A stretch of DNA of 22,423 nt from Acidobacteriota bacterium (GTDB taxonomy: Bacteria > Acidobacteriota > Vicinamibacteria > Vicinamibacterales > Vicinamibacteraceae). A program made the position numbers and the translations under genes. Positions 14,951 to 22,423 of the stretch are shown one piece after another; within the stretch, counting starts at the first letter, position 1, and the number at the start of each line of letters is the position of its first letter. The stretch covers positions 1-22,423 of the forward strand of contig JAEZCY010000053.1 of the NCBI GenBank assembly GCA_023429845.1, in the 5' to 3' direction. The notes below the pieces were generated by a model. The model saw nothing but the letters and a program-made list of their open reading frames with translations, ran no database searches and was not told the origin of the DNA.

Positions 14951-16746
14951 CGGTCTCCCATTGCGGGCAGGGTGGCCGCCACCGGGTGTGGTGGCGGGTC
15001 GGGCGTGACGCCCTCGTGGCCGTTGCCGAACATCTGCAGGGCGTACAGGCGGTTGTACACGCCGCCGGGTCGGGCGAGCAGTTCGTCGTGACGCCCCATC
15101 TCGGCGATGCGGCCCTGCTCGAGCACGATGATGCGATGGGCCAGTCGCACGGTGGACAACCGGTGCGCGATCACGAACGACGTACGGTTGCGCATCAACG
15201 TCTGCAAGGCGTCCTGGACGAGGCGTTCAGACTCCGCGTCGAGCGCCGACGTGGCTTCGTCGAGCACGAGCACCGGCGGATCCTTCAGCAACGCCCGGGC
15301 AATCGCGAGGCGCTGCCGCTGGCCTCCACTCAGGCGACCGCCTCGCTCGCCGATCCGCGTGTCGTACCCATCGGGGAGCATCGTGACGAAGTCGTGCGCA
15401 TGGGCGGCCCGCGCCGCCGCCTCGATCTCGCCGCGCGTCGCGTCAGGCCGTCCGTACGCGATGTTGTGCGCGATGGTGTCGTCGAAGAGCACGGTCTCCT
15501 GCGTGACCAGCCCGATCTGTGCCCGCAGCGACGCGACGGTCACGTCCCGGATGTCCACATCGTCCACGAGGATCGCGCCGCTGGTGACGTCGTAGAAGCG
15601 AGGGAGCAGGTTCACCAGCGTCGTCTTCCCCGCCCCGCTCAGCCCGACGATCGCCACGATCTCCCCCGCGTGCACGCGGAACGAGACGCCGTCGAGCACG
15701 GTGCGCCGATCCCGATCGGCGTACGAGAAGTTCACCTCGCGGAACTCCACGCTGCGGCGCGGGCGCGGCATCTCGATCGCGCCGGGCCGGTCGGTCACCT
15801 CCGTGTGCGTGTCGAGCAGTTCGAAGATGCGCTGCGCCGCCGCCATGGCCTGCTGCAGGGTCGCGTTCACGCGGCTCAACCGCTTGATGGGCTCGTACAT
15901 CAGGAACAGCGTCGTGACGAAGAGCATGAACTCGCCCATCGTCAGGCGCCCCTGGCCGATCTGGGACGCGCCGTACCACAGCATCCCGGCCACGGCGATG
16001 CCCCCGATCCACTCCATGAGGGGCGGCAGGGCCGACACGGTGCTCGTCACCTTCATGTTCGTGCGATAGACGCGGTGCGACGCCTCCTCGAAGCGCGCCT
16101 GCTCGCGGCGCTCCGCGCCGAACGCCTTGATGATGCGGTGTCCGCCGAAGGCCTCGGCGGTGATGTGCGTGAGGTGCTCGAGCTGCTCCTGCGAGAGCCG
16201 ACCCCGCTTGCGCACACGCTGGCCAAGTCGCACCAGGGGATAGATCAGGACGGGTGCGCTCGTCAGCGACACCAGCGCGAGCCGCGGGTCGTGGTAGAAG
16301 AGCAGCCCCGTGTAGCCCACGAGCGCGAATCCCTCGCGGATCAGATCGCCGATGGTCTGCGAGACGACCTGCTGCACCTGATTGACGTCGTTGTTGACGC
16401 GCGAGAGGAGCTGGCCGGTGGAGCGCCGCGAGAAGAACGCCGCCGATTGGCCGAGCACGTGCCCGAACATCCGATTGCGGATGTCGCGCACCACGCGCTG
16501 CCCCACGTCGGTCATCAGGTACGCCGACAGGTAGGCGCCGAGGCCCTTGACCAGGTACACACCGACGATCGCCAGCGCGATGGTCGGCAACTGCGCCTGG
16601 TTCCCCAGGGCCTGGTCGAAGATCGGCTTGATCAGGTACACGACGCCGGCCGATGCGGCGGCGTACGCCACCATCGCCGCGAACGCGGCAGCGAGCCGGC
16701 CGCGATAGGGCGCGGCATACCGGAGCAGCCGAAGGAGAACAGTCAC
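14947..16746 (-). CDS. MsbA-like ABC exporter (fused TM and ATPase)
   Basis: This 599-residue half-transporter acts as a homodimer. Six transmembrane helices occupy roughly residues 1-320, including MLWYGASQIGQGRLTMGEF in the fifth/sixth helix region. They are followed by a nucleotide-binding domain with Walker A GLSGAGKTT (Lys374), Q-loop IGLVTQETVLF, signature LSGGQRQRLAIARALL, Walker B VLVLDEATSALD and the switch His in FVIAHRLSTV. The pattern of a type I lipid exporter (MsbA, or a related lipid/drug flippase) is clear; substrate specificity is not. The start is a GTG with no strong ribosome site, 19 bp after the galE stop. Together with ugd/galE and the divergent glycosyltransferases it may move a glycolipid or lipid A-like substrate. 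Confidence 0.93.
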   Translation of the reverse strand: MTVLLRLLRYAAPYRGRLAAAFAAMVAYAAASAGVVYLIKPIFDQALGNQAQLPTIALAIVGVYLVKGLGAYLSAYLMTDVGQRVVRDIRNRMFGHVLGQSAAFFSRRSTGQLLSRVNNDVNQVQQVVSQTIGDLIREGFALVGYTGLLFYHDPRLALVSLTSAPVLIYPLVRLGQRVRKRGRLSQEQLEHLTHITAEAFGGHRIIKAFGAERREQARFEEASHRVYRTNMKVTSTVSALPPLMEWIGGIAVAGMLWYGASQIGQGRLTMGEFMLFVTTLFLMYEPIKRLSRVNATLQQAMAAAQRIFELLDTHTEVTDRPGAIEMPRPRRSVEFREVNFSYADRDRRTVLDGVSFRVHAGEIVAIVGLSGAGKTTLVNLLPRFYDVTSGAILVDDVDIRDVTVASLRAQIGLVTQETVLFDDTIAHNIAYGRPDATRGEIEAAARAAHAHDFVTMLPDGYDTRIGERGGRLSGGQRQRLAIARALLKDPPVLVLDEATSALDAESERLVQDALQTLMRNRTSFVIAHRLSTVRLAHRIIVLEQGRIAEMGRHDELLARPGGVYNRLYALQMFGNGHEGVTPDPPPHPVAATLPAMGDR

Positions 16747-16765
16747 TCGGTGTGGTTATCGGCCC

Positions 16766-17776
16766 TCAGTCGCCGTAACCATTGGGGTGCGCGTCGTGCC
16801 AGCGCCATGCGGTGCCGACGATGGCGTCCAGGTCGGCGTACCTGGGCGTCCAGCCGAAGGCTGACCGGATGGCCGCGTTGGCGGCATAGAGACTCGAGGG
16901 GTCGCCCGGGCGACGCGGCCCCACGGTATACGGCACGGGCCTGCCCGCCACCCGCCCGACGGCGTCGATGACGGCCTTCACCGAGTGCGGGGTGCCCGTG
17001 CCGACGTTGAAGCGAGCCGAGGCGCCACCCTGCTCCAGGGACTGCAGCGCCCGGACGTGCGCGTCGGCCAGGTCGGCGACATGGATGTAATCACGCAGGC
17101 AGGTGCCGTCGGGCGTCGGGTAGTCGTCGCCGAACACTTTCAGCTCGCCGTCACCACGCGCCGCGAAGATCGCCCGGGGAATGATGTGGATCTCGGGATC
17201 GTGATCCTCGCCGAGCAGCCCGTCCGGGTCGGCCCCGGCCGCGTTGAAATAGCGCAGCGCCACGCTCTTGAGGCCGTAGGCCGTCTCGAAATGTGGCAGC
17301 GCCCGCTCGACGGCGAGCTTCGTCTCGCCATACGCGTTGATCGGCTGCTGCGGGTGCGTCTCGTCGAGCGGCACACGCTGCGGCTCTCCGTACGTGGCGC
17401 ACGTGGACGAGAAGATGAGCCGGGTCACACCGGCGCGGCAGAGGCCGTCGAGCAGCCCGATCGACCCGGTGACGTTGTTGCGGTAGTAACCCGCCGGGTC
17501 GGTCACCGAATCGCCCACCGACAGCCAGGCCGCGAAATGCATCGCCGCGTCCACGCCGTGCTCGCGGCACGTCGCCTCCACGGTCGCGGTCTCGCCGATG
17601 CCGGCCTCGACCACCGTCAACTGGCCGGGCCCTGCCACCGACTGCAGCGCCTCGCAGGCGCGGCGATGTCCCGCCGAGAAGTCGTCCAGGACCACGACCC
17701 GGCGTCCCGCGGCGAGCAGCGCTTTCACGGAGTGGCTGCCGATGTACCCGGCTCCGCCGGTGACGAGCACCGCCAT
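16766..17776 (-). CDS. galE: UDP-glucose 4-epimerase
   Basis: GalE interconverts UDP-glucose and UDP-galactose with bound NAD+. The 336-residue length matches the family. The Rossmann motif is GGAGYIGSH (residues 7-15), the Ser/Thr of SSTCATYG (123-130) is in place, and the catalytic pair Tyr149/Lys153 lies in YGETK. RYFNAAGA, CLRDYIHVADLA and FNVGTGTPHSV are further family blocks. The ATG at 17776 is two bases beyond the ugd stop codon, so coupling to ugd is near certain. An open extension upstream overlaps ugd and is discounted. Supplies UDP-galactose for surface glycans. Confidence 0.96.
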   Translation of the reverse strand: MAVLVTGGAGYIGSHSVKALLAAGRRVVVLDDFSAGHRRACEALQSVAGPGQLTVVEAGIGETATVEATCREHGVDAAMHFAAWLSVGDSVTDPAGYYRNNVTGSIGLLDGLCRAGVTRLIFSSTCATYGEPQRVPLDETHPQQPINAYGETKLAVERALPHFETAYGLKSVALRYFNAAGADPDGLLGEDHDPEIHIIPRAIFAARGDGELKVFGDDYPTPDGTCLRDYIHVADLADAHVRALQSLEQGGASARFNVGTGTPHSVKAVIDAVGRVAGRPVPYTVGPRRPGDPSSLYAANAAIRSAFGWTPRYADLDAIVGTAWRWHDAHPNGYGD

Positions 17777-17778
17777 GT

Positions 17779-19074
<1,296 letters not shown>

Positions 19075-19196
19075 GCGAAGTTCCTCCGGTGCCGGGGGGC
19101 CCCGGTCACATTCACCCTGATCGACTCGTCGAGCCGCCGTGCCGTTCACGGCCACCGCACTGTGCCCCGCGCGGCAAACGGCCGAACGCCTTACGC

Positions 19197-19203
19197 TAGC
19201 ATA
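19197..19203. promoter_or_regulatory. Overlapping divergent -10 elements (candidate)
   Basis: TAGCATA reads as TAGCAT on the plus strand and TATGCT on the minus strand, both fitting TAnnnT. On the plus strand the hexamer ends 8 nt before the GTG of the first glycosyltransferase, which has no Shine-Dalgarno, so a leaderless transcript is plausible. On the minus strand it would give a ~115-nt leader for ugd. No good -35 is seen on either side. Confidence 0.4.
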
Positions 19204-19210
19204 CGTTCCC

Positions 19211-20311
19211 GTGAAGGTGCTGCTCGACTACCGCCCCGCGCTGCGGGCCCGCACCGGCGTCGGCGAGTACATCCATCGCACCGCGCTGGCTCTCGCCGAC
19301 ACGGCCCCGGCGGGCTCTCGCGTCGCCGTGTTCTCGAGCAGCTGGAAGGACCGACTGCAGGCCCCCGCTCCGGGCGTCGAGGGTCGCGACAGTCGATGGC
19401 CCGTTGCGGCGCTCAACTGGGCCTGGCACCGGCTGGAATGGCCGCCCGTCGAGTGGCTCGCCGGTGCCGCCGACGTCGTTCACTCGCCCACGCCGCTGCT
19501 GCTGCCCTCCGGCGCGGCGACGCAGGTGGTAACGATTCACGACCTGTTCTTCCTCGACCATCCGGAGGCCACTGCCGCGGAGATCAGGCGCGACTACCCC
19601 GCCCGGGTCGCATCGCACGCGCGCCGGGCCGACCTGGTGGTGACCGTGTCCCACACGGTGGCCGCTCAGGTCGCTGCGCGGCTGGACGTCGATCCCGCGA
19701 AGATCGTCACCTGCCACAACGGAGCCCCTGACTGGGCGCCGCGCGCGGTGGCACCGCCTGACGGGCCGGCGATCTGCGTCGGCACGCTCGAGCCCCGCAA
19801 GAACATCAGTCGTCTCCTCGACGCCTGGGAACGGCTTCTCGCCAACGGCCTGCGCGTGCCGCTGCTGCTCGCCGGCGGCGCGCCCGCGTCCGCAGCGCCC
19901 CTGCTGGCCCGGTTGCAGCGACCGCCCCTTGCCGGCGTGGCCCGCTATGTCGGCTACGTCGAGGAAGCCGATCGGCGCGCCTTCTACGAGGCCGCCCGCC
20001 TCCTCGTACTGCCATCGTTGGACGAGGGCTTCGGCATCCCTGCCGTCGAAGCGATGACGCTGGGCGTGCCGGTCGCGGTCTCGCGGCGCGGCGCCCTCCC
20101 GGAGGTGTGTGGAGAGGCTGCGGCCTATCTGGACCCGGACGACCCGCAAGCCATGGCTGACGTGATCGGGACGCTGCTCGGCGACCCGGCAACGCTCGGC
20201 GCCCTCGCGCTGCGCGGCCCCGGACAGGCACGGCGATTCTCCTGGACGGCCTCGGCGAGGCGTTTGTGGGACGCCTATCGCGACGCGTCAGCACGACGGG
20301 GACGACGATGA
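19211..20311 (+). CDS. Glycosyltransferase family 4 protein (first of trio)
   Basis: This 366-residue GT-B fold glycosyltransferase has an N-terminal acceptor domain beginning VKVLLDYRPALRARTGVGEYIH. A segment IHDLFFLDHP and VVTVSHTVAAQVA are typical of GT4 mannosyl/glucosyl transferases. The donor domain has GTLEPRKNISRLLDAWE (phosphate-binding loop), then LPSLDEGFGIPAVEAMTLGVPVA, the E-x7-E-type motif that holds the nucleotide sugar, and SRRGALPEVCG. There is no signal or membrane helix, so it acts at the cytoplasmic face. The GTG at 19211 is chosen because it directly starts the first beta strand; there is no ribosome site, only a TAGCAT box 8 nt upstream. Its stop overlaps the next ATG by 4 nt. 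Sugar and linkage cannot be predicted. Confidence 0.93.
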   Translation: MKVLLDYRPALRARTGVGEYIHRTALALADTAPAGSRVAVFSSSWKDRLQAPAPGVEGRDSRWPVAALNWAWHRLEWPPVEWLAGAADVVHSPTPLLLPSGAATQVVTIHDLFFLDHPEATAAEIRRDYPARVASHARRADLVVTVSHTVAAQVAARLDVDPAKIVTCHNGAPDWAPRAVAPPDGPAICVGTLEPRKNISRLLDAWERLLANGLRVPLLLAGGAPASAAPLLARLQRPPLAGVARYVGYVEEADRRAFYEAARLLVLPSLDEGFGIPAVEAMTLGVPVAVSRRGALPEVCGEAAAYLDPDDPQAMADVIGTLLGDPATLGALALRGPGQARRFSWTASARRLWDAYRDASARRGRR

Positions 20312-21459
20312 TCCGCGTGGGCGTGGACGTGCGCGAACTCGGAGGACGGCCGACCGGCGTGGGTCGATACCTGCGCGAGGTGCTGGTTCGCTGGCAGGAC
20401 GACCCGGCCTGCCGCGGGGCAGAGCTGATGCTCTTCACCCCCGAGGCACGACTGGCTGACCGCTGGGTTCCGCTGGGCCACCGCGGCGCAACCCTGACGT
20501 GGCAGCACGTGCCTGGGCGCGGCGGCGCGTTCTGGGAACAGCACCACCTGGCGGGGGCGGCGTTGCGCGCTCGCCTCGACGTCTTCTTCGCTCCCGCCTA
20601 CACCGCTCCCCTTCGCCTCGAGCCGCCCAGCGTGGTGGTGATGCACGACGTATCCTTTGCCGCCCACCCGGAATGGTTCCCCTGGCGCCACGGCCTCCGC
20701 ATGCGCAAGTTCGCGCGGTGGTCGGCGCGCCGCGCACACACGGTGCTGACGATGTCGGCGTTCTCGAAGGCGGAGATCCAGCAGTTCCAGGGGGTGCCCG
20801 CCGAGCACATCCGGGTCATCCCGCTGGCCGTGGACTATCACGACGCCCGTCGGCCTGCCGGCCACGACGCCCCGGTCGCTCGGCCATCAGCCGGTGGCGG
20901 GACTGGCCTGCCGAACACCGTTCTCTACGTGGGGTCGGTCTTCGAGCGGCGGCATCTGCCCTTGCTCATCGAGGGTGTCGCCCTGGCGCGCCGGCACGTG
21001 CCCGACGTGCGCCTCGTCGTCATCGGCGAGAACCGCACGGCTACCCGTCAGGACCTGCGCGCGCTCGCGCGCAGCCGTGGCATGGACGAGGCGTTGCATC
21101 TGCACGATTACGTCACCGAGACGGCCCTGGAGGCCGCCTACGCGGAGGCTGGCGTCTTCGCGTTCCTGTCGGAGTACGAGGGCTTCGGGCTGACGCCCCT
21201 CGAGGCCATGCGTCACCGGTTGCCCACGATCGTGCTCGACACCTCGGTCGCGCGCGAGGTGTACGGCAACGGCGCGCGCCTCGTAGGCCTCGGCGATCCG
21301 CAGGCGGTGGGCGACGCCATCACCGAGCTGCTGCGAGACCCGGACCGTCGCGCGGCACAGATCGCCGCGGGCGACGCGGCCGTGGGGCGCTACCGGTGGC
21401 AGCAGACCGCCCGCGCCACGTGGGACGCCATCGTCACCGCCGCTGGAGCGCGCCGGTGA
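20308..21459 (+). CDS. Glycosyltransferase family 4 protein (second of trio)
   Basis: This 383-residue GT-B enzyme shares the same N-terminal theme as its upstream neighbour (VGVDVRELGGRPTGVGRYLREVL), followed by VVVMHDVSFAAHPEWFP and VLTMSAFSKAEI. Its donor domain contains VLYVGSVFERRHLPLLIEGVALAR and then FLSEYEGFGLTPLEAMRHRLPTIV, with the conserved acidic pair. The two GT4 proteins look like divergent paralogues. A GT4 phosphate-loop Arg/Lys (SVFERRH) is present. Translation is coupled to the upstream gene (ATGA) and to the downstream one (GTGA). Predicted role: stepwise addition of a sugar to a lipid-linked glycan. Confidence 0.93.
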   Translation: MIRVGVDVRELGGRPTGVGRYLREVLVRWQDDPACRGAELMLFTPEARLADRWVPLGHRGATLTWQHVPGRGGAFWEQHHLAGAALRARLDVFFAPAYTAPLRLEPPSVVVMHDVSFAAHPEWFPWRHGLRMRKFARWSARRAHTVLTMSAFSKAEIQQFQGVPAEHIRVIPLAVDYHDARRPAGHDAPVARPSAGGGTGLPNTVLYVGSVFERRHLPLLIEGVALARRHVPDVRLVVIGENRTATRQDLRALARSRGMDEALHLHDYVTETALEAAYAEAGVFAFLSEYEGFGLTPLEAMRHRLPTIVLDTSVAREVYGNGARLVGLGDPQAVGDAITELLRDPDRRAAQIAAGDAAVGRYRWQQTARATWDAIVTAAGARR

Positions 21460-22283
21460 GAGCCTCGCTGTCGATCGTCATCGTCACCTTCAACGCGCGC
21501 GACGATGCGCTGGCGTGCCTGGAGTCGGTGCACGCCCACCCGCCCGGGCGCGAGTGGGACGTCGTGGTCGTGGACAACGCCTCCGTCGACGGAACGGCAG
21601 ACAGCATCAGCAGGCGGTGGCCCGGCCTCCGTCTCGAGCGACTGGCCGAGAACATGGGATTCGCCGCGGCCAACAACGTGGGCATCAGGGCGACGAGCGG
21701 CACGTTCGTGCTGCTGCTCAACAGCGACACGCTCGTCGGCGAGGGCCAGCTCGAGGCGCTCTGTGCAGCGCTCGAGCGGGACACCCGGGCGGCAGCAGTC
21801 GGCCCGCGGCTCGTGGACGGCGAGGGTCGCCAGGAACTGTCGTACGGCCGGATGATCTCGCCGCTATCCGAGCCGCGACAGAAGATTCGCGCCAAGCTGC
21901 TGTCGCGAGGCCCCGCGCCGATTCGCGCACGCATCCGCGCCGACATGGCGCGCAGCCAGTACGTGGATTGGGTGAGCGGCGCCTGCCTGCTCGTCCGCCG
22001 CACCGCGGCGGAAGCCGTCGGCCTCCTCGACGAGCGGTACTTCATGTACTGCGAGGACGTGGACTTCTGTGCGGCGCTGCGGCAGGCCGGCCATCACATC
22101 CTGTTCGCGCCGGACGTCGAGGTGGTCCACCTGCGCGGTCGGTCTCGGGCATCGGCGCCGGCCGTCACCAGCCGCCGGTATCGCGACAGTCAGGTGGCCT
22201 TCTACCGCAAGCATCACCCGCGCTGGGCTCGCCTCCTGCGGTGGTACCTGGCGGCGCGCGAAGTGGCGGGCCGCCGAGAGTAG
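21456..22283 (+). CDS. Glycosyltransferase family 2 protein
   Basis: This 275-residue GT-A fold enzyme starts at a GTG overlapping the previous stop (GTGA). The N-terminal block SIVIVTFNARDDALACLESV and VVVVDNASVDGTADSI are the GT2 nucleotide-binding loops. LLLNSDTLV supplies the metal-binding NSD (DxD-like) motif. WVSGACLLVRRTAAEAVG and DERYFMYCEDVDFCAALRQAG carry the ED catalytic-base region typical of rhamnosyl/galactofuranosyl-type GT2 enzymes. There is no membrane helix at the C-terminus; it ends with a basic RRWYLAAREVAGRRE-like tail that may associate with the membrane. It is the third gene of the coupled trio. Confidence 0.93.
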   Translation: MRASLSIVIVTFNARDDALACLESVHAHPPGREWDVVVVDNASVDGTADSISRRWPGLRLERLAENMGFAAANNVGIRATSGTFVLLLNSDTLVGEGQLEALCAALERDTRAAAVGPRLVDGEGRQELSYGRMISPLSEPRQKIRAKLLSRGPAPIRARIRADMARSQYVDWVSGACLLVRRTAAEAVGLLDERYFMYCEDVDFCAALRQAGHHILFAPDVEVVHLRGRSRASAPAVTSRRYRDSQVAFYRKHHPRWARLLRWYLAAREVAGRRE

Positions 22284-22314
22284 CGGCACGCGGTGTACGT
22301 AGACGCTTATGGAG

Positions 22315-22404
22315 GACCGACCCCCGCGACGCGAGTGCGCGGGTTACGCTGAGGTTCCGGAAAGAGCCCGCGGCGCAGAGCCGCCAAGCGATGGGAGGTC
22401 GGTC
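22315..22404 (+). ncRNA. Structured leader, riboswitch-like or bridge-RNA-like
   Basis: A perfect 8-bp closing stem pairs GACCGACC (22315-22322) with GGTCGGTC (22397-22404). It encloses a 6-bp hairpin CCCGCG/CGCGGG (22323-22328 with 22338-22343). A CGCT/AGCG helix (22347-22350 with 22387-22390) holds two more hairpins: GGTTC/GAGCC (22353-22357 with 22364-22368) and GCGGC/GCCGC (22370-22374 with 22380-22384). The stem ends exactly at the ATG at 22405, and its 3' arm overlaps the Shine-Dalgarno GGGAGGT (22393-22399). I do not recognise a known riboswitch. The fold was found by hand and no energies were computed. Confidence 0.5.
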
Positions 22405-22423
22405 ATGGGCGAGTCTACGACGT
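22405..22423 (+). CDS. Truncated 5' end of an unidentified gene
   Basis: The ATG at 22405 has a near-ideal Shine-Dalgarno (GGGAGGT, 5 nt spacing) and reads MGESTT before the window ends. Only six residues are visible, so identity is unknown. The N-terminus recalls, from memory, those of some IS110-family transposases, which begin with a short Ser/Thr stretch before their first Asp motif. That would fit a structured non-coding end immediately upstream. This is a guess, not a call. Confidence 0.5.

Noticed and set aside
22315..22404. Known riboswitch classes (TPP, cyclic-di-GMP-I, cobalamin, glycine, NAD+-I).
   Set aside because: Partial look-alikes exist (GCTGAGG, GGAAAGAGCC, GCGCAGAGCC), but conserved core sequences and helix order of these classes do not fit when laid out by hand.

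Overview
The window reads as a stretch of chromosome from a high-GC Gram-negative bacterium. I place it in Acidobacteriota, probably class Vicinamibacteria, by inference. The reasons are its uniformly GC-rich codon use, a secreted repeat protein of a type I associate with that group, a solitary Tat-exported Gfo/Idh/MocA oxidoreductase, and the order yicC-gmk-rpoZ-coaBC-udg-priA. No phage region, CRISPR array or obvious anomalous island is visible. The extreme right end (after 22284) may be the start of a mobile element or an RNA-controlled gene.

Left part (1-5050): the 3' end of a gene for a repeat-containing, probably secreted protein; a DUF937 protein; a very small membrane protein; a Gfo/Idh/MocA oxidoreductase with a twin-arginine signal; a HupE/UreJ-like membrane protein; a five-copy GCGGGAAT octamer array; and two small helical proteins of unknown function. 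Middle (4979-8583): tRNA-Pro(GGG) with a clear rho-independent terminator, a MerR-type regulator and the ribosome-assembly GTPase Der on the minus strand. Divergently on the plus strand are an HU/IHF-type DNA-binding protein, with a recognisable sigma70 promoter, and a translationally coupled M50 site-2 protease.

Right-middle (8589-19074): nine tightly packed minus-strand genes, in transcription order ugd, galE, an MsbA-like ABC exporter, yicC, gmk, rpoZ, coaBC, a family-4 uracil-DNA glycosylase and priA. Most junctions are 1-11 nt overlaps or short gaps, so one or a few long transcripts are likely. They join nucleotide-sugar supply and lipid/glycan export to housekeeping functions (GMP phosphorylation, RNA polymerase omega, CoA synthesis, uracil repair, replication restart). 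priA carries an apparent 1-nt deletion at 9894-9896 that splits it into two frames.

Divergent from ugd (19211-22283) are three coupled glycosyltransferases (GT4, GT4, GT2), each overlapping the next by 4 nt. With UDP-glucuronate and UDP-galactose made by ugd and galE, and with the exporter, this looks like part of a surface polysaccharide or exopolysaccharide locus. The last 140 nt hold a strongly structured RNA-like segment that runs into the start of a truncated ORF.

Most interesting points: the structured leader at 22315-22404 with its Shine-Dalgarno sequence inside the closing stem; the frameshift in priA; the octamer array in a divergent intergenic region; and overlapping divergent -10 elements between ugd and the glycosyltransferases.
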